Shown: positions 46,247-57,858, counted from the stretch's first letter. The stretch: 64,000 bases of DNA from Flammulina velutipes (GCA_011800155.1 CM022370.1:3596001-3660000); one strand, 5' to 3'. The notes: a model not told the origin generated them from the letters alone. Numbers and translations: made by a program.

Positions 46247-48922
46247 TTAGCGGCGTGAGGATCGAGTTTCTCTGCCCTTATTGATGTCAGCGGGACTAGG
46301 AGGGATGTCGAATAAACCTGGTTTCGGAATGCCTCTCCTGTACAATTTCCTCAATATAAGAGTTAATGAACACTCAAGAATTGACTTACTGATAACCTTT
46401 AGGCAATGGAAGGACGGAGGAGGAAGCTTCTTGCGGCGATACCTTCTTGGAACGGGGCGCCTTGTTAATCGGAGCTTTAGCCTTGCCTTTTGACGTCTTT
46501 GCAGTAGTTCGGGTCGATGTACCGGGAGATTTCGCTTTCTTGGAAACCGTCGAGCCTTCTGACGGTCCCTCGCTCGACCGTTTCTTGCTGGACTCTGGTT
46601 CATCACCTCTTGACCTGGCCTGCATTTCCTTTCTCACCTCCTTCTCGATCCTCTTCCTCATCTTCTCCTCCATCTTCTCCCTCACCTCCCTCTCTATCCT
46701 CTTCCTCATCTCGTCCCCGTCGTCGTCATTGACGTCGTCGTTATCTTCGTTGCTGCCGTCGTTGACGCCGTCGTTATCTTCGTCGCCGTCGCTCATCTTG
46801 TAGTCGTTATCGTCGTCGTTACCACCGTCGTCTTCATCTTCATCCTCCCTCTTTGCCATCGCCCCTTGCGTGGGGGTCTTCGCCACTCCCAACATTCCCC
46901 CGTCCTTCGGTGCTCCCGTCACCTTCACCTCAGCCACATCGCCCTTCTCCTTCTCACGGCCCTTCGCCTTCCGTTCAGCCCGCTTCTCAAGCCTGGATCG
47001 CTCAGTGAGGTCAGACGAACGCTTCCGCTCAACCTCCTCGCTCTTCCGTGCAATCTCCAGCCTCGTAGCCTCCTCGGCCTCACTCCTCTTCCGTGCAATC
47101 TCCAGCCTCGCAGTCTCCCGGGCCTCCTCCTCCGCTCTCTTCCGTGCAATCTCCAGCCTCGTAGCCTCCTCGGCCTCACTCCTCTTTCGATCAGCCTCCA
47201 GCCTCGCAGTCTCCCGGGCCTCCTCCTCCGCTCTCTTCCGTTCAACCTCCAGTATTTCCGAACGGAGGGTGACATTTGGCTCAACATCTAATAGATCCTG
47301 CTCCTCCAACATAGGCGAATGAGCGCCGGGCTCAACGGTATCCCCGTCAGCCATAAGACAATCCTGCTCATCGCCAGCAGGAGCCTGAATCCCAGTTTCC
47401 GCCGTGACGTCGTCTTTGACCTCAGCGTCCGGAGGGGCCATGTTATGATCGTCTTGCACAAGCTCCGGCTGTGGTAAAAAGCGAAAGGGTGTCCGTGTCC
47501 GATCCATCAGAGTACCAATCAAGAGCATGAGTGAGGGGCCTTCCAGTTCCCTTGGGTCACGGAGGAGATATTTTTGAACATCCGACCACAAAAGTACGTC
47601 GTAGAAGGAAGTTGGGTCCTGCACAATTTTATCGTAGGGAATCTCATCGTCCTCTGAACAGGAGGCGTGTCCTAGGAAACATCAGTCACCACCCTCTACA
47701 TCCTCCAACGTAGGGGACCTACTATAGACTTCCTGGAGAAACTCATGGACGACGGTCGCTTGCAACTTTTTGTCTTTGGCGTTGGTTATGACGGTGGTAG
47801 CATTGAGTTCAGGGAAGACAGGAAGGCCGTCAGGCAGGCGCTGTACGTCGGAATGGAGACATGCTGGAGGCATATATTAGTTAGGTTGAATAAAAATGAA
47901 AGCTACACCACTCACGATGATACTTTTTCCGCCACGCCGTGAGTCTCTCAGCGATATCAGGGTGCAGTATATCTGTCATCGACGGTTCGCCAACCTGAAG
48001 CCTAACACCAAATACGTTAAGAAGAAGGACACATTTAGTTATAAATGCTCACATGCCCCCACTAGGTGCCCCTTCACGAACAGGGGAATATGCAATCAAA
48101 AGAATGCAGCTTGCACCACCGAGAAAGGTCGACAATCCCGTTAGCATGTTGTGCAAGCCCGAGCTGATGAATTCCTTTCGCCTATATTGGACAGGATTAA
48201 TTTAGACCTTCGCCAAGCATTGGGAAACTCACGAAGCCATATCAGCAACAATTTCCTTCGCCTCCTCGTCAAACTCTGCCTGCTCATCGGCGTCAAGTTC
48301 GTTCCACATGCGGGATGCCGCACGGCTATAGGCTCCCGCACTATTGCCATCTACGACGTCGCCTGCCTCTTCTATGGCGCGAGCGCGAACATCCTCGGAG
48401 TTCCTTTGCAAGTAAAGATCCCGCCCACTGAGGGACTCCCATCGCAATAAGGAGCGAATGTTGCTATCCGTTGAACCTGTACCCCGGGATGCTTTACTTC
48501 CTTGTGCGCGGTCTTTGCCCTTACGCTTCGCATTGTCTTTGACGTTTTGAAGCTGGTTTTTAATCCACTGTGGACACAGTCAGACGAATTTTTAAAAGGC
48601 ATAATAAAATTGTACGCACTTGGACAATAACTTTGTAGGAGATGGAGTCATCTGCAGTGCCGTGTTTTACGAGAATGTCTTGGTATACTTTATGGTCCGC
48701 AATTTTAGTCGCCAGCGTCCGTTTGTACGTCCTCACGGAGTCCGTGTCGAGCTCCTGGTATGCAGTTACCCACCAAGGCATGCAATGTTGCAAAAGGCTG
48801 GCATGAATCGGTTGGACCCAGGGCGCCTTGCGCCTCCCGCCTGCCTTGACTTCCGCGTTCTCGTCCTCCTGGTCGACCCCATCCCAAACCCATTCTGAAA
48901 GGTCAGGATAAACAGGTGCCAT
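46247..48922 (-). CDS. Island gene 1: charged nuclear-type protein with coiled-coil repeats
   Basis: Seven exons can be joined from MAPVYPDLSEWVWDG (48922) to ETRSSRR (46247), roughly 740 residues. The N-terminal third has a conserved-looking globular part (WVTAYQELDTDSVRTYKRTL; WIKNQLQNVKDNAKRKGKDR; RSLLRWESLSGRDLYLQRNS; MWNELDADEQAEFDEEAKE), faintly HMG-like in its helix spacing. The middle is a tandem RKRAEEEARETARLE / RKRSEAEEATRLEIA repeat, predicted coiled coil. A poly-Asp/Glu/Asn stretch and a Lys/Ser/Pro-rich tail with KKAKSPGTS and KGKAKAP follow, typical of chromatin proteins. I do not recognise a named family. Its place in the island suggests a DNA- or chromatin-binding accessory factor. 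Confidence 0.7.
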
Positions 48923-49220
48923 AGCGGCGACAACGAAGGAGACAGAAGGGTGCGCCGTCAGACAGAAAGACGTTCCAATTGAAGATGGGAGAAAGAAAGA
49001 GAAATGCCGGGCGCGAGCCGACCACACGTGTGGCGCCTCTCAAAATTCAGGGTCAAGTGTGGGTAAATGGTACGTGCTCTAACCTCGCTTAAACGAGAAG
49101 AACACGATGTTATTGAAACTGAAGGAGATCATTAGGTAGAACATGGACTGAAACACCCTTTGAATATTGAACATTAAACCTGGGGCCCCACGGAGTCGTG
49201 ATTACTCACATTATCGGAGC

Positions 49221-49612
49221 TTACAGGGGCTGCAAGAATGGCTGGACGGCAGCACACCAGTCAGACGGTAGATTTCCGCCAGACGCATCGATAACCACTG
49301 GCGTTTCCTTCGACTGAGGGACAGAGAAGAATGAATACCATCCGATGGTGCGCCACGAACAGCACACAGTATCGAATTCCAAGTGGGCGAAGGAGCGGGC
49401 TGAATACTCTGTCACGCCGATTTGTGCAAGCGATGTGGCGGCATCTCTCATCCTCATTCTATTGCCACGCGTCTCAACGGTAATGACCCTTAATGCCTAA
49501 TAAACTTGTTCAATAAATGAGAAGTGCGACGAACTGAAAAGCTTACTGGCCGGAATACAAACAAGACCACCTCAAAACGTTTCGATGGATGCTTTCTATT
49601 AGTCTTCCCCAT
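49221..49612 (-). CDS. Island gene 2: small protein, function unknown
   Basis: Two exons (49612 to about 49548; intron GTAAGC...TATTAG; then to 49221) give about 113 residues: MGKTNRKHPSKRFEVVLFVF then VITVETRGNRMRMRDAATSLAQ, and ending SKETPVVIDASGGNLPSDWC... followed by PFLQPL. A basic start is followed by an alternating hydrophobic pattern that looks like a small alpha/beta fold. The stop lies in a good splice-donor context (GTAAG), so another exon to the left (49040-49200) is possible. I recognise no family. Confidence 0.5.
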
Positions 49613-49801
49613 AGTCTTCAGGTAGGGAGTAATTGAGGATTGAAAGGCTTCCCGAGGTTGAAATCTTGGAGCTTTGGGCATCGCACTTCGCAGGAAGAAA
49701 GAAAAGATTGAGCGGGAAAGAGCCTCCAGTCACGTTGCAATAATGAACAGTAATATGTAATACAATGTGTAGGCGATGCCAGCCTGCACAGTCCGTCGAC
49801 A

Positions 49802-52575
49802 TCAATCATCCAAGTCGGGTTCCCAAACATCCCCTGGCACCTCTACCTGAGCATGGCTGCTAACACGACGCAGTTCATGGGCAGCATTGAGTTTTTGCTC
49901 CTCCTCGTCAACATCAAGAACGACTAGAGAGCTATCTGTGACACGAATGACACGATCTAAGTCTCGGTCGGGTTCCCCGACTAAGAGGGCCACCAAAAAG
50001 ACGATCCAGGAAGCTTCCTGCAGCTTGGGATCGAGCGAATGATACTGAATTCCTCGGCAGAATTGGCCTTGGTGCCTGCCGTTCCAGATGTACCACCGCT
50101 GATTCTTTTTGGGCTTGCGCCCAGGATTCGATGGTAGGAGCAGTTCTGGAGCCCAGCGTTTCCCCAGTTGTCGATTACTTTGCCATTGGCGGATGGCGAT
50201 GTCGAGCCCGTTCCTCTCTTGGACCACTAAGATGACGCTCGGTCTTTGTGCTGTGGACTGCCGTGAGACCACGGAGATGCGATGTCCTTCAAGCTGCGAG
50301 GCCTGCAGCCAATGATGGTGCGCAACGACCGGAGAGGGTACATGGTGAGGTGTGGGCGGCGGGGTGGGAGCCCTCTGAGAATGTAACGACGCAGGCTGCG
50401 CCATTCGGACGATGCTCAAGAAGGCCTTCTCTTGACGTTGAGACTCTCTACTTCCACTCCATCCGTTTCTCGCCAGTGACGACTTTGGGGGATGCGCGAT
50501 ACGCAGAGGCCAGGAAGTACTGTAAAGAGTAAACTAAATGCCTGGTTCTTGAAGTAATAGAAAACTTACTTGGAGTCGAGGACGTGGTCATAATCCGTTC
50601 TTAGAACCTTCTCACTCCCGTTGAGCAAGAGCGAGACGTCTAAGAAGATCCCAGAGGGTGTCGCATCGGAGACGTCTCCGGATACGACGTAGCCCAGCCG
50701 ACCTTTGTAGTCGTCCGACAGGTCCGCCAATTTATGTGAATGAGGGTGTAGAAGAGGGTCCAGCTTGGCAGTTACTTGCTTGCTTTGAGGTGAGCGCCCC
50801 GTACCGATGATGGATACCATAACACCAATCCAAGGGCATCGTCCAACGGGGTGGGGGTCTTCCCGGGCGACAGTCGAGGGAACCTTATTCCGTTTATTAG
50901 CCATGCGCTGTTCGATTAGGAGCGAGTGTTGCTCCAAGTGAGTGGTGAAAGCTATGGATCTACAGCCATTTCGTGGGGTGGTCAAGAGCTAGAACGGTGT
51001 TAGATCCGTTGGGGGCGTTGGTGCACTAGGGCTTACCTCCATCGTACACTTTCCTTGCAGCTCCTGAACGATCATCACATCTACCATAGGACCCTTGTTC
51101 GCAGTTTGGAACACCACCCAACCTTGAAGTATCTGGCGACCTGGCACCGGCACCTCAACCACGTCGTAGTCGTTGAAATGTTTCAGCGCATTCACTTTCA
51201 AGATCCACCCTATCGGGTGCTCTCCTGGTTGCTCAGCCTCCGCTGGGTCTTGCAGTAGGAGGATACGATCGTCCTCTAACTTCCCTACCACCCCACGGAG
51301 CCCCGTTATGCGATCGAAGACCATTTCCCCGTACGCCATCGTCCATTCTAGCGGAATAGGTAGCTGTGACCTGGGGGCTTTACCGTTACCCGATCGTTGC
51401 CACTCTTCGCGAAGGTGTTTGGAGACGTAGGTGGCAGTTTGAATGTTGGCGGGGCGACACCTAAGCATGAGAAGGTCTCCGTCGAACTGACATCCTGGTG
51501 GGTCTCCGTCTACCGTTGGATCGAAAAGCTTTGGGGGCGGGCGTGAGTGCAGCGGGCAGCATTCGCCAACCCTTGCCCGTTTCGCACCGCGCGAGCGACC
51601 CATGGAACATTCTGTAGCTTCTTTTCTCGCCTCGTCGGTGCCAGCGTCGACGGGGCTCAGCCTTGGGACCACAAGAAGTTGCAACCACTCTCCGGCATCC
51701 AGAGTGACCCATCCAACATCACCACGATAGAGACCTCGGCGAATAGTCACCCAACGGTCGGCCCACTTTGGGCGAGGGTTCATGAGTTTCAAGGTCGCTG
51801 CTCGTTCTGCGAGTTCATGGACGACCCTCATGGAGGACGGGACCACCGTCGGACAGGTCTTCGTGATACGCTCATGGATAGGACCGTGCTTGTGAGACTC
51901 GAGCAATAGGTAAAGCCGAGGTCGATCGGCGTGAAAGGACCACGCCTCCACCAATTCGTCGCCCACTTTTGCGCCGCTTTTGAGATTGTGGACTACGTCC
52001 TCATGAGTACTATCCTGAAGCATTCATCAGTAACGATACCAGCGTCTTACTAACAGAAATATTTGCCTGGTTGAATTCATAGCGTAAGATAGCCTTGTAG
52101 GTGTTCTGTGCGACGGCGAGGATGTATTCCTCGTCGCGTAACTTGCTCTTGTCGATTTTCTTCTTGTAGGCGAGAGTATCAGAGGTAGACGAAGGTGATG
52201 CCCCACGCTCGCCGGAAGGAACAGCACTTCCTTTTTCTATGCGTTGGAATAGATCTCCATACAGCTCCTTAACTCGATCGCGGTGGGTTGGCTGAAAGGT
52301 GGCGTTCGACGTTGAGCATTGGAATAGTCGCTCCTCCGCTGCCATAGAATCATCATCGTCAATGAGTTCTACTCTGGAATGTCAAAAATGGAGATTAAAG
52401 GACGAAGATGTTGATCACCTCGTAATGCAAACGTGGCGTCATCATCTTCGTCCTCGTACTCTTCTTCAGTCGGGTCGTCAATGGCTACATCGTCGATAAA
52501 CTGGTTCCTTGGATGGACGGAGAGGGTCGTTGATTTTCTCTTAGTCGAAGAGTTTATTCCTAATAATTCTGACAT
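49802..52575 (-). CDS. Island gene 3: Spt5-like NGN/KOW protein
   Basis: Five or six exons give about 810 residues. Order: an acidic N-terminus (DDPTEEEYEDEDDD), a mid helical part (YGDLFQRIEKG), an NGN-like domain (PRLYLLLESHKHGPIHERIT...VVHELAERAATLKLMNPRPK), then a KOW motif WADRWVTIRRGLYRGDVGWV, and further KOW/SH3-like strands (GEMVFDRITGLRGVVGKLEDD; KGRLGYVVSGDVSDATPSGI). It ends GDVWEPDLDD. Spt5 is the universal RNA polymerase elongation factor that clamps the polymerase and recruits processing factors. This protein is shorter and diverged and lacks the typical C-terminal heptad repeats, so it is a paralogue and not the housekeeping gene. It is divergent from the TET/JBP gene, suggesting shared regulation. 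Confidence 0.7.
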
Positions 52576-53444
52576 CGCGGGACCTAAGGTAGTCGTTAGT
52601 TTGGGTTAAGCTTTCCTGGAACGTTTACAATATGATAGGATTGAAGGGTACTCTATTTATGTTTTTACAGCGACTTTTTCGAAAGACTTACAGAGAAAGT
52701 GTTACACTGACTTGTGGTTATGAGCAAAGTTGGAAAAGCTTACGTAATGTTGGAGGCTGCGTTGATACAAGACATCAGACTTCGACATTCCGCTTATAGA
52801 CATCAACTCTCTTTAGAACCACCATGTCAAGTACCGAGCGAACCACTATTATCCACGCACTCGCCACTTATATTCATCTATAATATTCACTGTATTTAGG
52901 TATGATCATATTGTATTGCTGCTTCAACCCTATGTAACTTTAATAGCATTCAACACTCGTTGAGGACACCTTAGATTAGCATGACCGTTGACCGTACGGA
53001 CGAATGGAATATTAGCACCAGGGATCACTCGCCATCGGGTCTATAAACCAAATGTAGGATGCATTGATGTAATGAACGCACAATTGGCCAAGTCGGTATA
53101 CCGACTAGCCATCCGCTAGGATGGTGTTGGCCAATTTGCGTGGTATATTGATCGATCAACCAGTCGCTTAAAACGCGTAGTCGACTATAGTGTGCAGTTA
53201 CATAATTGGCAGAGTCAATGCCATACTGGTGTTAAATAGTGCGCCACATAGACAATCTTCTATATGCGACGCTCAACAGACGCGACCACGTCTAACACCA
53301 ACTCAGCTTGAATACGCTCACGTGCTTTGTAGGACGGTGTTCGATCCTGCCATCAATTAATAATGACGCGCTAATTTAAGCGAAATACGCGGTCGACGCT
53401 GCCGTCCTTCCTCCCAGCACCACCCTCAGAAACGTTGCAAGGCC
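52576..53444. promoter_or_regulatory. Divergent promoter region of the island, palindrome-rich
   Basis: 869 bp between the start codons of the Spt5-like and TET/JBP genes, so it must hold both promoters. Palindromes cluster at 53076-53200: AGTCGGTATACCGACT (53091-53106), TTGATCGATCAA (53148-53159), ACGCGT (53173-53178) and TAGTCGACTA (53178-53187). A TGGTGTTA / TAACACCA pair lies at 53227 and 53293. No open frame of note. Confidence 0.6.
53076..53141. repeat. 66-nt three-way-junction (T-shaped) palindrome
   Basis: Outer arms ACGCA-c-AATTGGCCA (53076-53090) and TGGCCAATTTGCGT (53128-53141) pair over 14 bp with one bulged C. Inside are two complete hairpins: AGTCGGTATACCGACT (53091-53106, perfect 16-bp palindrome) and CCATCC-GCTA-GGATGG (53109-53124, 6-bp stem, 4-nt loop). 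Only 2-3 bases separate the stems. The pairings are exact as read from the sequence. A protein-binding or replication/transposition role is inference. Confidence 0.85.
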
Positions 53445-55421
53445 ATGGCATCCGTCGAAGGTACGCCTGTCTTTTTATTTGCCTCTAGATAGTTTCTATC
53501 GCGTCTTGACGCCCGAAGTCTGACCGCCTTTGGACGGACGAGGGTGTCAGGTCGCGCGCGTCAGTATGAGGCCTTACGGCTCCAGAACCCGTGAATTGCT
53601 ATACCACATTGGGTTATTCGATACGTCCATCTGTCTAACGAAGCAACTACACAGATCTTAGCACCGGGATAGGTGGGCGTGTTGACCCCACCGTACAGGT
53701 AACCAGGGTTGCCCATACGACGATTGAGCAGCTCATGGATGCCAGAGCCGCGGAGGCCGTCGAAGAGGGAAGGCGCAAAGGCGTGGACTTGTACACGCAA
53801 CTCTCGCCTCTGACGCCACTCTCATCCTGCCCGTCGTCCCCTTTGACCCCTGCTGGTAAGAGGGTGGTTGCAGACGATCCCATGTCCCTCGGTTCCCCTC
53901 TTACCTCACTCTCGTCCCTCTCATCGCGCCCTCCGTCTCCTTCCCATCCAGCGGACAACCTCGCCGGAAGCTCTCCGTCACCACTCTCACCTAGCCCACC
54001 CTCCCTCCCTCGCCCTTCGAATGGCTCGAATTCTCCCGAGGACCCTCCCCTTCCGCCCCCCAAACGCCTGGTAGCCCCGCCATCATACGTGGCCAACATG
54101 GCGCTGACCGCAGCCGAACGCCAAAGGGAGAAAAATCGATATCGGAGAAAGGTCGCGTCGTTCAAAAGGCAGCAGGAGGCTGAGCGAACGGCTAAGAAGG
54201 CTCGAAAGCAGAAGGTTCGGCGCAGGAACCAACGAGAAGTCAGCAGGTCGGCGCTGCCGGAGGTCTCCCAAGCCCGCCCGCCCAAGAAGAGAGCGCGCCG
54301 ACACCTTCTTGCCGCCCTCACAATTCAAGTTGACTTTACCCCAACCTTTGCCCCGTTTCAGGGCCCTCGGACCAACTGGGATAATCGCTCATGGTTCCTT
54401 TCAGACTCCCCGGAGCTGGAGGAGTTGGGGTTCCGCCATGTGTCCTGGTTAGGAGGGTTCGTCGCCAGCCCCGCTCCTAATCACAAAACATTGTGCTAAC
54501 CACCTCTCCAGGGAACCCCACGTCATCCTGGAGGCTAACGGTCGGGTAATCTGCGTATGCTGCGGGCATCCGGGAGGGGATGGTTGGGGAGAGGTGGTCC
54601 AGCGAGCGAACGACGCCATCCGCCGTTGCCAACAACGCTGCAGCATCGATAAGACCCACCGCTTTCATCGCAGGGGCGACTACCCCACCTTGGGCTACGG
54701 CATCTCCTTTGGCGGCGGTCGGGTGGTCCCAGGATGGATTGACAACAGCGACGTGAATCAAGCCGCTCTGGCGGAGTTGATGAAGGATGAGGCAATTGTC
54801 CGGCTGATGGGATTCGCAGACGGTACGTTTCGTGCTACGCCTATCGCTGGTCTGACTGCTGAAGCTCCCGCGGTAGCCAGTCTCGCCAATTATTTTCCTG
54901 AAATCCACGCGGACTATGAGTCAGTTCTAGAAGCAGTGGTGGGAGACAACCCGACGCTCTCCCGTCCCTTTCCCAACTGCGCCTTCGCAGCCGCCCATGC
55001 CAACTTTCCCCCTGCAGCTTTCACACGGCTCCATACCGACCACCTCAACCATATCGCCGGCCTCTGCGCGCTTTGGGGCTTGGGGAACTATGACCCGGAC
55101 AAGGGTGGGCACCTCATCCTCTGGGATCTCAAACTCATCATACGATTCCCTCCGGGAAACTTAATTCTGATACCCTCGGCGCTCATCAAGCATGGCAACT
55201 TTGGCGTATACCAAGGGCAAACCCGGTGTGCGTTTGTCATGTTCTCTGCCGCTGGATTATTTCGATGGTTTATGAATGACATGAGGTCGGATCTGGAAGT
55301 CAAGGAGGGATGTTCGGCGGAGCATGTGAAGGAGTGGCGCCAGTATAGAGAAAGCCTGCGCTGTCTCAATCCCCAGCGGTTTCCCTTGTGGGAGGACCTC
55401 GTTTCAGCTCGTAGTGTATAG
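53445..55421 (+). CDS. Island gene 4: TET/JBP-family 2-oxoglutarate/Fe(II) dioxygenase
   Basis: Three exons (53445-53460, 53655-54447, 54512-55421) give 572 residues. TET/JBP enzymes oxidise the methyl group of 5-methylcytosine or thymine in DNA using Fe(II), O2 and 2-oxoglutarate. The long N-terminus is Ser/Pro-rich, then basic (KNRYRRKVASFKRQQEAERT; KKARKQKVRRRNQREVSR), suiting nuclear entry and DNA binding. The catalytic half opens with SWEPHVILEANGRVICVCCG, and has the iron ligands in RLHTDHLN (His444, Asp446) and SALIKHGNF (His497), followed by the 2-oxoglutarate Arg in GQTRCAFVMFSA (Arg508). All are intact, so it may be active. It is the first plus-strand gene of the island. Confidence 0.85.
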
Positions 55422-55729
55422 AATTTTCCCCATCTAAATGCCAAAAATTTGCAAACTTTCAGCTTGAACGGACTTGAATTTCCTTAATGGGAATGTTTGA
55501 GGCGGGGGGCCTGGAACTTCCGCATCAACTTGATTATGTAATCAGTCATCTTTTGCCACTTACCATCGCCTGCTTGACAATAATGAATGGTATAGAAGGT
55601 GTGTTTATCATGAAATGAGTTTAGGCGAGATGTTGAAACGTTAGCTGCCAGTGGTTCTACGCTTCCGCTCATTTCGCCCGCCTCTACCCTGCAGCGTGTT
55701 GGCCTTCAGTACATGAGAACTCCCAATCG

Positions 55730-56267
55730 ATGACCCGCCCGTCACCTACCACCGTTACCATGGTCGACGAGGCCAACATCCGTGCCGACATCGACGACAT
55801 TTTCGATGAACCAAGTGAAGAGTGGGACCTATCCTACAGGCCTTTGGATCCTAGCGTGGAGGGTCCATATGCCCTAGCATGGCCTTCAGTAGTTGCCATA
55901 GTTTTAGGCCCGGTATGTCCATCGCCTCCTTCACTTGCCCAACATCTAATGAATCCCCCGACAGCCTGTTGCTGGATATCACGTCGTCGTTTTGCGGATA
56001 GCTGCTTCGAGAGACCACACTGTCCCTCTTATCCTGGACTCTGCCAATCGCCACACCTTGGTATCTGCATGCGGCAACGCCGGGGAATTTCCTTTAGAGC
56101 GTTATGATGTGGGACAGTCGTCGTGGGTCTCATTGGCTCGTGATGAATGCATTTGGGTGGATCGTCGCCGATATCTAGCACTGAGGAGGGCTGGCATGGA
56201 GGGTCACCGACGATGGTCGACCGTAATGCCGTTCATTGAACGCCGTAGACCAGATCTTCCCTTCTAA
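55730..56267 (+). CDS. Island gene 5: small protein, function unknown
   Basis: Two exons (intron about 55915-55965, GTATGT...CGACAG) give about 160 residues. The N-terminus is acidic (VDEANIRADIDDIFDEPSEE), then comes a compact region GYHVVVLRIAASRDHTVPLI and ANRHTLVSACGNAGEFPLER. It ends IERRRPDLPF. There is no signal peptide or membrane helix and no known motif. The spacing from the TET/JBP stop (about 300 bp) and the same strand suggest it is part of the island. Confidence 0.55.
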
Positions 56268-56517
56268 ACATCACACGTTCAATTAGGATATGCAAGCTTC
56301 TTTTAGATTACACCGTCCCGTAATAAAAACATATACCTTGACCGTGCTGCCAAGTGGAGGCGCAGGCATGTTTCATAGATTCATCAATAATTAGGCGGGT
56401 GAGTGACGTCCATGCTGCAGCTACTTCTTAAATTAACGGTCGACGTTTTAAAAGGACTGCTCCGTTCTCAATTATCCCCCACCACCTCTCGGACCCACGG
56501 TCTCTTCGTCGCCCTCC

Positions 56518-57556
56518 ATGGCCTTGAACTACGACTACCGCCACCGAAGCCATCTCAACAGGTCGACGAAATCGCAGATTGCTGCCCTCACTCCGGATCC
56601 TCCTCGGAAGTGGTCCATGGACTCCCCAGCAGAACACAAAGCCGCCGTTGACGCCCATCTTCGCCTCCAGGCCCTCGCTAGGGTGTGCGATCTTCGCGAT
56701 CTTTTCTCCCGTTTCCCTTTCCGTTGTTCGTCATGTTTTGGCGGGATGAGACTCAAAGTCCACTTCAACGTGTTTCACTTAAACGCGGATTCGTTTGCGT
56801 GTTCAGCCAAGGTATGTGTCTCGACCGAATTTTGAACCAATTTTTATTCATGGTCGGACAGTGCCTGGAGTGTAGCAAGGGCATTAAGCTACCCTCCCTT
56901 CCCCTCGAAACCATGCAGAACGACGTTCTTCTTCGAACCATCGTACAGACTCGCGCTGAGGTCGCTTCCGTCAAACTCCGCTACCGAGTTCACAAGAACG
57001 CCCTTCAGGATATCCATCGCAATTGGAAGACCTTCATTGCGCCTCCTCTTTACGGAACCGTGCTCGGACCACGCACGGTGAGACGCAACCCGCCTTTGAG
57101 GCGCTACCCGTCGGTAGAACTTGTCGACGCTGCTTCGACCGCCCCGGCCCCAACCACTCGACAACGCTCCCCATCGGTGGAGATCATCGCTTCAGTTCTC
57201 ATCAACAGGCATAGATTGAATTTGATCGTCTTTGGTGTAAGTTACCCCCTCTATCCGTTGAGCAGCCAAGGCACTAACACATTCCTCAGGCGACCGTCAG
57301 CCGTTTTACCTTCGACAACCTGAAAGGCCCCAGCACCACCATCCGCCAGCTTTGCCACGACACTCGGCTGAATCAGATGCTGGTAGGAACCTCTCGCCTG
57401 CAAAGCTATGTTGAAGGTAGCTGGAAGCACTTCAGTCTGGACAGGGCGATTCCCCTGGAGGATGCTGGAGCGGGGAAGGGGCTGACTTACCTTATTCGCG
57501 TGGGGTGGGGTGTGGTAGACAAGGACACCCTGGCATTTTGGGCCTCGCTCCTTTAG
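56518..57556 (+). CDS. Island gene 6: CxxC-pair protein, function unknown
   Basis: Three exons (introns about 56815-56864 and 57237-57291) give about 310 residues. Residues about 65-105 carry RFPFRCSSCFGGMRLKVHFNVFHLNADSFACSAKCLECSKG, that is CxxC and CxxxCxxC groups around an aromatic strand, which can form a treble-clef or ribbon zinc site; the first intron falls inside it without breaking the frame. A helical stretch follows (LLRTIVQTRAEVASVKLRYR), then a Pro/Thr-rich linker and a C-terminal globular part (TVSRFTFDNLKGPSTTIRQL; GLTYLIRVGWGVVDKDTLAF). I do not recognise the family; a DNA- or protein-binding zinc module is likely. Confidence 0.6.
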
Positions 57557-57840
57557 GACCAGTCCACCATCTTATGCTTACATGTCGGGGGTTTCAACAC
57601 CCTTGCCTAACGCTCTTTACTTTACCTTACCATTATACATATTGCACCATTTACATTTCTACATAATGCTCTTGAAGATTTTACCAGCGTATCATGAACC
57701 TGCTAACGATTCGTCTACTGTACTATACTGAACGACCCGTTAACGCTTGTTTACTGTACATAGTCTCCATGAATGACCTCTTGATGCCTTTTCACCACGC
57801 CTTCCTCCTACCTTTATCATCACCTGGTCTGAGGGAACCC

Positions 57841-57858
57841 TAATAATAATAATAATAA
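57841..57858. repeat. TAA microsatellite
   Basis: Six TAA units, between island genes 6 and 7. Confidence 0.85.

Noticed and set aside
46447..47322. Plus-strand open frames rich in Leu, Ser, Pro and Arg
   Set aside because: These are antisense to the charged coiled-coil gene; the composition is the mirror of its GAA/GAG-rich codons.
49802..52575. The host's essential Spt5
   Set aside because: It is too short, lacks the C-terminal repeat region and lies inside the transposon-like island, so it is called a paralogue.
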